Shown: positions 1-5,422 of the stretch, one piece after another | Layout of the letters: each line of letters begins with the position of its first letter | Position numbering within the stretch: position 1 is the first letter of the stretch | Origin: Candidatus Omnitrophota bacterium | Lineage (GTDB): Bacteria > Omnitrophota > Gorgyraeia > Aquiviventales > Aquiviventaceae | Assembly (NCBI GenBank): GCA_016193195.1 | Contig: JACPSQ010000009.1 | Span: 1 to 6,236 of the forward strand | Direction of reading: 5' to 3' | DNA: 6,236 bases | Notes under the pieces: model-generated | What the model saw: the letters and a program-made list of their open reading frames with translations, nothing else | Databases searched by the model: none | Told to the model about the DNA's origin: nothing | Made by a program: the position numbers and the translations under genes

Positions 1-1071
1 GAGAATCGGCGTATGCTGCTCGAGCGTCTCAGCGATGACGCGCGGAATCTCCGCGAACGGCACCTCGTCCTGCAGGTACCCCTGGACCGCCGCGTCATTC
101 GCCCCGTTCAGGGCCACGCAGGCGCTGCCAGCCGCAGCGGCCGCATCGAGCGCCAATCGAAGACAGGGAAACTGTTCGAGGTCCGGCGCAAGAAAATGCA
201 GGGCGGAGAGCTGCGTCAGCGAGAGGCGCGGCAGGCGGCGCTCCCATCGATCGGGAAAGCTGAGCGCGTACTGGATGGGGAGGCGCATGTCGCACGGGCT
301 CATCTGCGCGAGCACTGACCCGTCCACCAGCTCGATCAATCCGTGCACGACGGCTTCCGGATGGATGACGACCTGCACGCGCTCAACCGGGATGTCGAAG
401 AGCCACCTCGCCTCAATCACCTCCAACCCTTTGTTCATCAGCGTGGCGGAATCCACCGTGATCTTCGGCCCCATCTGCCATTTGGGGTGCGACAAGACCT
501 GCGCCCGTGTCGCGGCGTACATCTGGGATGGAGGCACCCCCCAGAACGGTCCACCGCTGCCGGTAATGACGAGCCGGCTGACGCGGTCCTTCGGGATTCC
601 CTGGAGACACTGGAAGAGGGCGGCGTGTTCGCTGTCGATCGGCACCAAGCTCACCCCATGCGCCCGCACGAGGCGCATGATGAGTTCGCCCGCCATCACC
701 AGCAGCTCTTTCGACGCCAACGCAATCTGCTTGCCGGCTTGGATGGCCTGCACCAGGGGAATCAGCGCATCGCGGCCGGAGGTCGCGACGACCACGATGT
801 CCACATCGGGATGGGTGGCAAGCTGGTTGAGCCCTTCCATCCCCACGAGAATCGGCCGGCGTCCCGCCAGGCGGTGCAACTCGCTGACCTTCTCCTCCTC
901 CCATATCGCGACAAGCCTGGGCCTGAACTGGTCGAGTTGGCGGGCCAGGAGGTCCGCGCGGGAGCGCGCAGCCACCCCGACGAGCTGGAGTTTGTCCGGG
1001 TGGCCCGCGATCACCTCGAGCGTGCTCGTGCCAATGGAACCGGTTGAACCCAGCACCGCCACGCGCTTCAT
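1..1071 (-). CDS. dxr: 1-deoxy-D-xylulose 5-phosphate reductoisomerase, 3' end cut off by window
   Basis: Cytoplasmic Dxr (IspC) converts DXP to 2-C-methyl-D-erythritol 4-phosphate with NADPH and a divalent metal, the committed step of the MEP isoprenoid pathway. The frame is open from ATG at 1071 to the left edge: 357 codons, no stop. I translated it by hand. Family members are usually about 380-400 residues, so only the last 25-45 are missing. Visible motifs: the NADPH-binding loop GSTGSIG (residues 8-14), KELLVMAGE (121-129), metal ligands in PIDSEH (Asp146, Glu148), TGSGGPF (170-176), and the active-site block with His195, Trp198, Met200, then VDSATLMNKGLE with Ser208, Asn213, Lys214 and Glu217. 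All key residues are present. The C-terminal region carries FPCLRLALDA and LNGAND, where LNAANE is usual. It follows cdsA after 64 bases taken up mostly by a palindromic repeat, and no convincing Shine-Dalgarno precedes the ATG. Identification is secure. Confidence 0.97.
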   Translation of the reverse strand, partial: MKRVAVLGSTGSIGTSTLEVIAGHPDKLQLVGVAARSRADLLARQLDQFRPRLVAIWEEEKVSELHRLAGRRPILVGMEGLNQLATHPDVDIVVVATSGRDALIPLVQAIQAGKQIALASKELLVMAGELIMRLVRAHGVSLVPIDSEHAALFQCLQGIPKDRVSRLVITGSGGPFWGVPPSQMYAATRAQVLSHPKWQMGPKITVDSATLMNKGLEVIEARWLFDIPVERVQVVIHPEAVVHGLIELVDGSVLAQMSPCDMRLPIQYALSFPDRWERRLPRLSLTQLSALHFLAPDLEQFPCLRLALDAAAAAGSACVALNGANDAAVQGYLQDEVPFAEIPRVIAETLEQHTPIL

Positions 1072-1080
1072 CTACCAATT

Positions 1081-1132
1081 CGCTCGAGGCTCGAGGCACT
1101 TGCCTAGAGCCTGGAGCCTTGAACCTAGAGCC
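1081..1132. repeat. Heptamer-built palindromic repeat, copy 1 (cdsA-dxr gap)
   Basis: Read on the plus strand, two heptamers (CGCTCGA, GGCTCGA) lead to the core GGCA-CT-TGCC at 1095-1104. Four heptamers of the opposite sense follow: TAGAGCC, TGGAGCC, TTGAACC, TAGAGCC. The central arms GGCTCGAGGCA and TGCCTAGAGCC pair with one mismatch around a two-base loop. The same architecture, with a near-identical core, occurs at 5354-5419. The element fills 52 of the 64 bases between the cdsA stop and the dxr start. It does not look coding. A dispersed, possibly mobile, palindromic element is the inference. Confidence 0.85.
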
Positions 1133-1135
1133 ACG

Positions 1136-2017
1136 TCAGCCATAGATAAAGATTCCGTAGAGGATCGGGGCGGTAAAGAGCAGGCTGTCGATGACGTCCA
1201 GGACACCACCCAGCCCCGGCATGATTGATCCGGTATCCTTCACCTGGCAGTCTCGCTTGAGGAGCGACTCCGCCAGGTCACCGAGCTGCCCGCAGATCCC
1301 GAGGATGACGCCGAGGAGGGCGCTCAGCATGGGCGTCGCGGGCTGGCCGAAGATCTTCTGCGCTCCCAGCATCGGCTGGGCGGCGATCGCCGCGAGCGTA
1401 CTGAGCAGCACCGCACCGATGAAACCTTCAACGGTTTTCTTCGGACTGATGCGCGGGATCAGCGTGTGCCGCCCCATCAGGTTGCCGATCGCGTAGGCGC
1501 CAACGTCGCCCATCTTCGTCACCAGGATGAGGTAGAGGACGAGCCACGCCCCCTGGCCGGGGATCTTCGTGCTGCGGATGTAGAAGAAGTAGCTGAAGAG
1601 GGCCGCGATGTACGCGAGCCCGAAGAGCGTGGTCGCCAATCCGCCCAACGCCTCAAACGTGTTCTCCCGCGTGAACTGCCGAATGAAGATGATCACGATC
1701 GTCGCCGGCCAGAAGATGTCCCACATCCAGCTGATCGCCGTCGCCCCAGGCCCCACGATCGGCGTGGGGACGAGGCCCGGCTCGACCATGGACCGCCACG
1801 CGACCAACCCGGTGAAGACCACCCCTAACCCGACGCTCAGCGGCCGATGGACGAGGATGCCCCGATGGCGCACCATCGTGAAAAACTCATAGAGGGCGAT
1901 GGCTACAAAGCAGAAGATAACCACCGCATAGACCCAGAGGGAAAAGTAAAACAGCGTCGCGATCACGATCCCGATGAGGACCGCAGAACTGCACAACCGG
2001 CTGCTGAGGTTGGCCAT
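1136..2017 (-). CDS. cdsA: Phosphatidate cytidylyltransferase (CDP-diacylglycerol synthase)
   Basis: An integral inner-membrane enzyme that makes CDP-diacylglycerol from phosphatidic acid and CTP, the branch point for all major phospholipids. The 293-residue protein has normal family length and many hydrophobic spans (first about 10-45, others through 289). Conserved motifs are KMGDVGAYAIG (168-178), SPKKTVEG (191-198) and the C-terminal signature from Gln244 to Phe281, including GDLAES, KRD, VKD and DVIDSL. The classical signature has His-Gly-Gly and Asp-Arg; here they read Leu269-Gly-Gly and Asp274-Val275. The lysines and aspartates thought to handle metal and substrate remain. The ATG lies one base after the uppS TAG, so the two are very probably translationally coupled. 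A GGAAGG about 12 bases upstream is a distant, weak ribosome site. The cdsA-dxr order downstream matches the conserved block seen in many bacteria. Confidence 0.95.
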   Translation of the reverse strand: MANLSSRLCSSAVLIGIVIATLFYFSLWVYAVVIFCFVAIALYEFFTMVRHRGILVHRPLSVGLGVVFTGLVAWRSMVEPGLVPTPIVGPGATAISWMWDIFWPATIVIIFIRQFTRENTFEALGGLATTLFGLAYIAALFSYFFYIRSTKIPGQGAWLVLYLILVTKMGDVGAYAIGNLMGRHTLIPRISPKKTVEGFIGAVLLSTLAAIAAQPMLGAQKIFGQPATPMLSALLGVILGICGQLGDLAESLLKRDCQVKDTGSIMPGLGGVLDVIDSLLFTAPILYGIFIYG

Positions 2018-2018
2018 C

Positions 2019-2735
2019 CTACGCGCCGACCTTCCCGAAGCGCCGATCCCGTCGCTCGTACTCGGTAATCGCTTCCACGAGGTCTCCTTTCGAGAAATCC
2101 GGCCAGAGCTTCGACGTCACGTACAGCTCGGTATAGGAAGCCTGCCAGAGGAGGAAGTTGGAAAGCCGTTGCTCCCCCGAGGTCCGAATCAAGAGGTCCG
2201 GATCACGGAGGTCCGGGGCGTAGAGGTGCTGGGCGAACACCGCTTCGTCAATCTGCTCAGGGGTGAGGTCGCCGGCGCGCGCGGCCCGGGCCAAGCGACG
2301 CGCGGCATCCACGATTTCTTGCCGCCCTCCGTAGCTCAGGGCGAGGGTGAGCGTCATCCGCTCAAACTGGGCGGTCTGGGCGATGACACGGCGCAGGTTG
2401 CTGAGCACCCCCGCCGGGATCTGATCGAGCCGTCCGATGGCCCGGAGGCGGACCTGGTTGGCGAGGAGGGTGTGGGTTTCCCGCCGCACGAACTCATCGA
2501 GCAGACCCATCAGGTCTTGAATTTCATCGGGCGGACGATCCCAGTTCTCCCAAGAGAACGCGTACAGCGTGAGCGCTTTCACGCCCAACTCACACGCGGC
2601 TTCCACGATGCGGCGGACCGCCTGAGCCCCGGCTTGATGACCGAGGAGCCGCGGGAGGCCCCGAGCAGTCGCCCAGCGACCGTTGCCGTCCATGATGATC
2701 GCGATATGGTGTGGGGGCCTGGACGCTTCTTCCAT
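2019..2735 (-). CDS. uppS: Isoprenyl transferase (undecaprenyl diphosphate synthase family)
   Basis: A cis-prenyltransferase that extends farnesyl diphosphate with isopentenyl diphosphate to the C55 carrier lipid used for peptidoglycan and other envelope polymers; it is cytosolic or loosely membrane-attached. The length of 238 residues is typical. Seen in order: the catalytic and diphosphate-binding motif MDGNGRW with Asp16 (residues 15-21), LGHQAG with His33, FSWENWDRP (60-68, matching the family FSxENWxRP), and RTSGEQRLSNFLLWQ (184-198) with Arg184, Arg190 and Ser192, then Glu203 and the WPDF motif (211-214). All known catalytic positions are intact. Product chain length cannot be read from sequence, so dehydrodolichyl or shorter products cannot be formally excluded. 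The start is the ATG at 2735, preceded by TGGAG ten bases upstream. It heads the uppS-cdsA-dxr block. Confidence 0.96.
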   Translation of the reverse strand: MEEASRPPHHIAIIMDGNGRWATARGLPRLLGHQAGAQAVRRIVEAACELGVKALTLYAFSWENWDRPPDEIQDLMGLLDEFVRRETHTLLANQVRLRAIGRLDQIPAGVLSNLRRVIAQTAQFERMTLTLALSYGGRQEIVDAARRLARAARAGDLTPEQIDEAVFAQHLYAPDLRDPDLLIRTSGEQRLSNFLLWQASYTELYVTSKLWPDFSKGDLVEAITEYERRDRRFGKVGA

Positions 2736-2752
2736 CTCAATGTCGCTCCACG

Positions 2753-2798
2753 AAAAACGAGGGATGTCCGGTTATCCATGTGCCGTCCATCCCCTTCG
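2753..2798 (-). terminator. Possible intrinsic terminator upstream of uppS
   Basis: On the minus strand, GGGATG (2793-2788) pairs with CATCCC (2766-2761). An inner CGG/CCG pairing follows across a 2x2 internal loop, and outer CGA/TCG pairing is possible with a two-base bulge. The stem is followed within three bases by five U residues (plus-strand A run 2753-2757). It would end transcription from the small membrane-protein gene before uppS. The stem is imperfect and the U run short, so this is only a candidate. Confidence 0.35.
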
Positions 2799-2827
2799 TG
2801 AGCGTCGATGCGCGGATGTGAGAACGA

Positions 2828-3154
2828 CTACGGCGCTGGGCTTGGCGCTTGGCTGCTCGTCTGCGTCTCGGCTTGAGGGCTCGCCTGGGCGCTTGCCTGA
2901 CTGCTCCGAACACGCTCAAGCTCAGCCTTGAGCTGCTCGATGGTCTTGAGCTGCTCGCTGGTGCGCCGTTGCAACGTGTCCCGCTCTACGGAGAGGTCAT
3001 CCGCTTCTTGCTGCAAGTCGTCGACGTCAGACTGGAGATCCTTCAGCTCAATCCTCGCCTGGTCAAAATGCGTGCCGACCGAAGCGAGGGCAATCGCCAG
3101 AATGACTAACAGGACCCCCATCACAGACACGAGGATGACGATGGTTCGACGCAT
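2828..3154 (-). CDS. Small single-span membrane protein with coiled coil, function unknown
   Basis: A 108-residue protein I do not recognise as a named family. Residues 1-3 are basic (MRR). Residues 4-26 form one strongly hydrophobic segment with no lipobox cysteine, best read as an uncleaved membrane anchor, although a signal peptide is possible. Residues 33-85 are rich in Leu, Glu, Gln, Asp and Arg in a heptad-like pattern and should form a coiled coil. Residues 86-108 are a low-complexity Ser/Ala/Gln/Pro tail. The overall shape resembles bitopic FtsB/FtsL-like or envelope-spacer proteins, but no diagnostic motif supports that. I chose the ATG at 3154 because GAAGGAGG lies just upstream and the hydrophobic segment then sits at the N-terminus. 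The frame stays open upstream to an ATG at 3349, but that stretch is the palindromic gap. Its neighbours are an OmpA-like lipoprotein gene and uppS, which fits an envelope role by context only. Confidence 0.75.
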   Translation of the reverse strand: MRRTIVILVSVMGVLLVILAIALASVGTHFDQARIELKDLQSDVDDLQQEADDLSVERDTLQRRTSEQLKTIEQLKAELERVRSSQASAQASPQAETQTSSQAPSPAP

Positions 3155-3158
3155 CCTT

Positions 3159-3166
3159 CCTCCTTC
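3159..3166 (-). promoter_or_regulatory. Ribosome binding site that fixes the start of the small membrane protein
   Basis: On the minus strand the sequence GAAGGAGG ends four bases before the ATG at 3154. The match to the anti-Shine-Dalgarno is near perfect, though the spacing is short. It favours a 108-residue product over the 173-residue frame that would start at 3349 inside the repeat region. Confidence 0.7.
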
Positions 3167-3175
3167 AATGAGCCC

Positions 3176-3211
3176 GCGACTTACGGAGCCCCTCGGGGCG
3201 ACGTAAGTCGC
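3176..3211. repeat. Hairpin A of composite palindromic element
   Basis: GCGACTTACG (3176-3185) and CGTAAGTCGC (3202-3211) form a perfect ten-base inverted repeat. The interior holds a second stem, GCCCC/GGGGC (3188-3199). The motif ACTTACG recurs in the partner hairpin at 3309-3342, so the arms of the two hairpins can also pair with each other. Confidence 0.85.
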
Positions 3212-3224
3212 ATGGGCGAATTGA

Positions 3225-3296
3225 ACCCCACCACCTGCGTTTCGGCCCGGAGGGCCGAACGGGTCCGCCTCCGGCGGACAGCGCAGGTGGTGGGGT
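3225..3296. repeat. Three-way-junction palindrome (centre of composite element)
   Basis: Arms ACCCCACCACCTGCG (3225-3239) and CGCAGGTGGTGGGGT (3282-3296) are a perfect 15-base inverted repeat. Between them sit two perfect hairpins. The first is TTCGGCCC/GGGCCGAA (3241-3259, eight pairs, loop GGA). The second is GTCCGCC/GGCGGAC (3263-3279, seven pairs, loop TCC). The two loop regions CCGGAGG and CCTCCGG are exact reverse complements. As RNA or extruded DNA this gives a compact three-armed structure. No coding or known RNA family is recognised. Confidence 0.85.
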
Positions 3297-3308
3297 GACA
3301 TTCGGCCA

Positions 3309-3342
3309 CCCAACTTACGTTCACTGCGTTCCGTAAGTTGGG
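3309..3342. repeat. Hairpin C of composite palindromic element
   Basis: CCCAACTTACG (3309-3319) and CGTAAGTTGGG (3332-3342) are a perfect 11-base inverted repeat around a 12-base loop. It begins about nine bases after the stop of the OmpA-like gene on the minus strand. There is no U run, so it is not a standard intrinsic terminator. Confidence 0.85.
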
Positions 3343-3350
3343 GCCTCATG

Positions 3351-3964
3351 TTACTTCGAGGACGTAGCCTGCCCCTGAGCTGCCCGACCGGCCTCAGTCT
3401 GGTACGACCCTTGAGAGGACTGCGGCAAGATCACGATCTCAACGCGACGGTTGCGCTGTCGGCCGTCCGCCTTGTCGTTCGACGCGATGGGGCGCTCTTC
3501 CCCGTAGCCAATCACCGTGATCCGGCCCCGGTTGACCCCGTGTCGCTCCACGAGGTAATCAGCGACACTGTTGGCGCGGGCGAGCGACAGGGCTTTGTTG
3601 TCCGTCCACCCCGAATATCTGATCGGTTGGTTATCGGTGTGGCCCTCAAGGCGCTGCGGCGGAGCTCGGCCTTGCCGGAGCCAAACAGCACCTGATCCAG
3701 CATGCGCGCCACGAGACCTCGCTCGTCGTAGCCAACGCTGGCCTCCGACGAACTCAACCGTTGCTCTAAAAGCGCCTTGGCCGCTCGGAGCTGGTCGGCC
3801 TCTTCGGCTTTCAACTGCGCCAACGTCTTAAACTGCTCCAACTGGTCGCTCAGCTGAGAGAGCTGCTGGATGTCCCATGGGGAGCGTTTGGCCAGGTTGA
3901 CGGCGCATCCCGTGGTGATCAACAACGCGATACCCGCCAGGCCGGCACTCATTCTTCGATCCAT
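3351..3964 (-). pseudogene. OmpA/Pal-like peptidoglycan-binding lipoprotein, frameshifted with internal deletion
   Basis: An intact relative would be an outer-membrane lipoprotein whose OmpA domain grips peptidoglycan. The first frame (ATG 3964) gives a hydrophobic signal, a lipobox-like ITTGC with Cys20, a coiled-coil stretch (about 33-72), then the OmpA-domain start VLFGSGKAELRRSAL ending near residue 106. It then drifts into nonsense and stops at 3512. The true C-terminal half continues in another frame from EGHTDNQPI (Glu codon at 3647-3645) through LSLARANSV, GRITVIGYGEERP and QRNRRVEIVI to TAA at 3351, 98 residues. The Asp of HTD and Arg of LARA, which bind diaminopimelate in this family, are present in the second frame. 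About 19 residues usually found between the two halves are absent, so a simple ribosomal frameshift would not restore the domain. A real mutation or an assembly error are both possible. The ATG has a strong ribosome site. Confidence 0.85.
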
Positions 3965-3973
3965 GACGACGTT

Positions 3974-3981
3974 CCTCCTCT
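3974..3981 (-). promoter_or_regulatory. Ribosome binding site of the OmpA-like gene
   Basis: AGAGGAGG on the minus strand lies nine bases before the ATG at 3964, which is near-ideal strength and spacing. It confirms the start and shows that the gene's translation signals are intact despite the broken reading frame. Confidence 0.8.
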
Positions 3982-4024
3982 TTGCATCTTTGCGGTATTA
4001 CCCTAACATAGGGTCCTGGAACCG

Positions 4025-5350
4025 TCAAGCGGCTGAACCGATCGAACCGACTTTGAACGCCTGCTCCCGCTTTGAACCGGTGGAAATCAAGCAGATCGAA
4101 ACGCCGAGGAGCACCTCCAGCCGTTTGAGGTACCGCTTGGCGGCTTCCGGCAGCTCCTCAAACCGTCCGACTTCACTCGTGTCTTGGCGCCACCCTGGGA
4201 GCGACTCGTAGACCGGCTGGCAACGGGCGAGGACCGAGGTGTCCGAGGGAAATTCGTCGATCGCCCCTGTCCCGCCTGCCCCGCCGGCCGCTTTGGATGC
4301 GGAGGGGTCGTGATACCCCACACAGACCTGAATCGTCTCCATCTCGTCTAACACATCCAGCTTGGTGACGGCAATCGAGTCGCACCCATTGACCCAGACC
4401 GCATGGCGCGCGATGACCGCGTCAAACCAGCCGCAGCGGCGAGGCCGTCCGGTCGTCGCCCCAAACTCCTTCCCCTTCGCCCTGATGACGTCCATCAGCG
4501 CCGAAGGAAACTCGGTCGGGAACGGCCCTTCACCGACGCGGGTCGTGTAGGCCTTGACGATGCCGATGACCCGGTCGATCCTCGTCGGAGGTATCCCCGC
4601 GCCTGTGCAGGCACCGCCCGCCGTGGCGCTCGACGAGGTGACGTAGGGGTAGGTCCCGTGGTCGACGTCGAGCAACGTGCCCTGCGCCCCCTCAAAGAGC
4701 AATCGCTTGCCTTGCTGCATGGCCGCTCGCAGAAACCGCGTGCCGTTCACCACATGGGGCGCGAGCCGCTTGGCATAGCCGCTGTAGCGTTCCAAGAGCT
4801 CCTCATACGAGCAGGGCGGTTCATTGTAGAGGGCCTTGAGCCATCGATTTTTCTCGATCACGTTCTGCCGCAGCTTCTCGGCAAACGTCTCACGGTTGCA
4901 GAGGTCCGCCATCCGAATGCCCGAACGCGCGCTCTTGTCCACGTAACAGGGGCCGATCCCTCGTCCGGTCGTCCCCAGGCGGCCCGGGCGCGTGGCTTCC
5001 TCGACGAGGTCGAGCCGCTTGTGGTAGGGGAAAATCACGTGCGCCTGATCGCTGATCTTGACGCAGCGTTGGACATCGACGCCGCGGCTCGCCAACCGCC
5101 CCATCTCCTCGAGGAGCGCTTCAGGATCGATGACCACCCCGTTGCCGATGAGGCCGACCTTGCCTTTGTGCAAGAGCCCGGAGGGGATGAGGTGGAAGAT
5201 GAACTCCTCGCCGTCAGCAACGACGGTGTGGCCGGCGTTGTGGCCTCCCTGGAAGCGGATCAGGATATCCGCGTCCTCGCTGAGGACGTCGATCACCTTT
5301 CCCTTGCCTTCATCGCCCCACTGGGCCCCAACGACAACGATGTTCATCAT
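4025..5350 (-). CDS. purA: Adenylosuccinate synthetase
   Basis: Cytoplasmic enzyme joining IMP and aspartate, with GTP hydrolysis, to form adenylosuccinate, the first committed step to AMP. At 441 residues it is slightly longer than the usual 425-432. Motifs: the P-loop-like WGDEGKGK (11-18) with catalytic Asp13, GGHNAGH (35-41) with catalytic His41, GTTGRGIGPCY (126-136) for IMP binding, the switch-like TRVGEGPFPTE (270-280), GRPRRCGWFD (301-310), and TKLDVLD (329-335) for the guanine base. All catalytic residues are intact. The extra length is mainly a Gly/Ala-rich insert near residues 349-363. Two ATGs in tandem (5350 and 5347) are equally good starts. Neither has a Shine-Dalgarno, because a palindromic repeat ends three bases upstream. 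It lies 72 bases after serA on the same strand and probably shares its transcript. Confidence 0.97.
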   Translation of the reverse strand: MMNIVVVGAQWGDEGKGKVIDVLSEDADILIRFQGGHNAGHTVVADGEEFIFHLIPSGLLHKGKVGLIGNGVVIDPEALLEEMGRLASRGVDVQRCVKISDQAHVIFPYHKRLDLVEEATRPGRLGTTGRGIGPCYVDKSARSGIRMADLCNRETFAEKLRQNVIEKNRWLKALYNEPPCSYEELLERYSGYAKRLAPHVVNGTRFLRAAMQQGKRLLFEGAQGTLLDVDHGTYPYVTSSSATAGGACTGAGIPPTRIDRVIGIVKAYTTRVGEGPFPTEFPSALMDVIRAKGKEFGATTGRPRRCGWFDAVIARHAVWVNGCDSIAVTKLDVLDEMETIQVCVGYHDPSASKAAGGAGGTGAIDEFPSDTSVLARCQPVYESLPGWRQDTSEVGRFEELPEAAKRYLKRLEVLLGVSICLISTGSKREQAFKVGSIGSAA

Positions 5351-5353
5351 GGA

Positions 5354-5419
5354 AGCTCAAGGCTCAAGGTTCGAGGCTCAAGGCAGTTGCCTTGAGCCTT
5401 CAGCCTCGAGCCTAGAGCG
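5354..5419. repeat. Heptamer-built palindromic repeat, copy 2 (serA-purA gap)
   Basis: Read on the plus strand: heptamers AGCTCAA, GGCTCAA, GGTTCGA, GGCTCAA; core GGCA-GT-TGCC (5382-5391); then TTGAGCC, TTCAGCC, TCGAGCC, TAGAGCG. The phase is exact at seven bases on both sides of the core. The central arms GGCTCAAGGCA and TGCCTTGAGCC pair perfectly over 11 bases, and the outer heptamers pair with one to three mismatches. The element occupies 66 of the 72 bases between the serA stop and the purA start. It is the same family as 1081-1132. Confidence 0.9.
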
Positions 5420-5422
5420 GTC

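Noticed and set aside
413..1099. Minus-strand open frame of 228 codons overlapping dxr
   Set aside because: It is out of frame with the motif-bearing Dxr translation, which is open from 1071 to position 1 and carries every catalytic residue.
35..1228. Long open frame on the plus strand (397 codons)
   Set aside because: It lies antisense to dxr and the end of cdsA, has biased composition without recognisable domains, and crosses the heptamer repeat. It is a shadow caused by high GC and few stops.
1974..2801. Plus-strand open frame of 275 codons
   Set aside because: It is antisense to uppS and follows the codon-position GC pattern of the real gene.
2831..2900. GGCTTGA/GGGCTCG-like words resembling the heptamer repeat
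   Set aside because: They lie in the low-complexity Ser/Ala/Gln/Pro tail of the small membrane protein, lack the seven-base phase and the GGCA-NN-TGCC core, and are explained by codon composition.
3210..3240. A tRNA T-arm-like word (GGGGTTCAATTCGCCC on the minus strand)
   Set aside because: The five-pair T stem does not form, and no acceptor, D or anticodon arms are present. The bases belong to the 15-pair palindrome.
3512..3964. Programmed ribosomal frameshifting in the OmpA-like gene
   Set aside because: No slippery heptamer is evident at the frame change. About 19 residues of the domain are missing, so a frameshift would not produce a normal OmpA fold.
4000..4014. Short hairpin ACCCTA-ACA-TAGGGT between purA and the OmpA-like gene
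   Set aside because: Only six pairs, with no U run on either strand. I see no good -35/-10 pair around it, so neither terminator nor promoter can be supported.
4403..5395. Plus-strand open frame of 330 codons
   Set aside because: It is antisense to purA, whose motifs are complete, and has no recognisable domain of its own.
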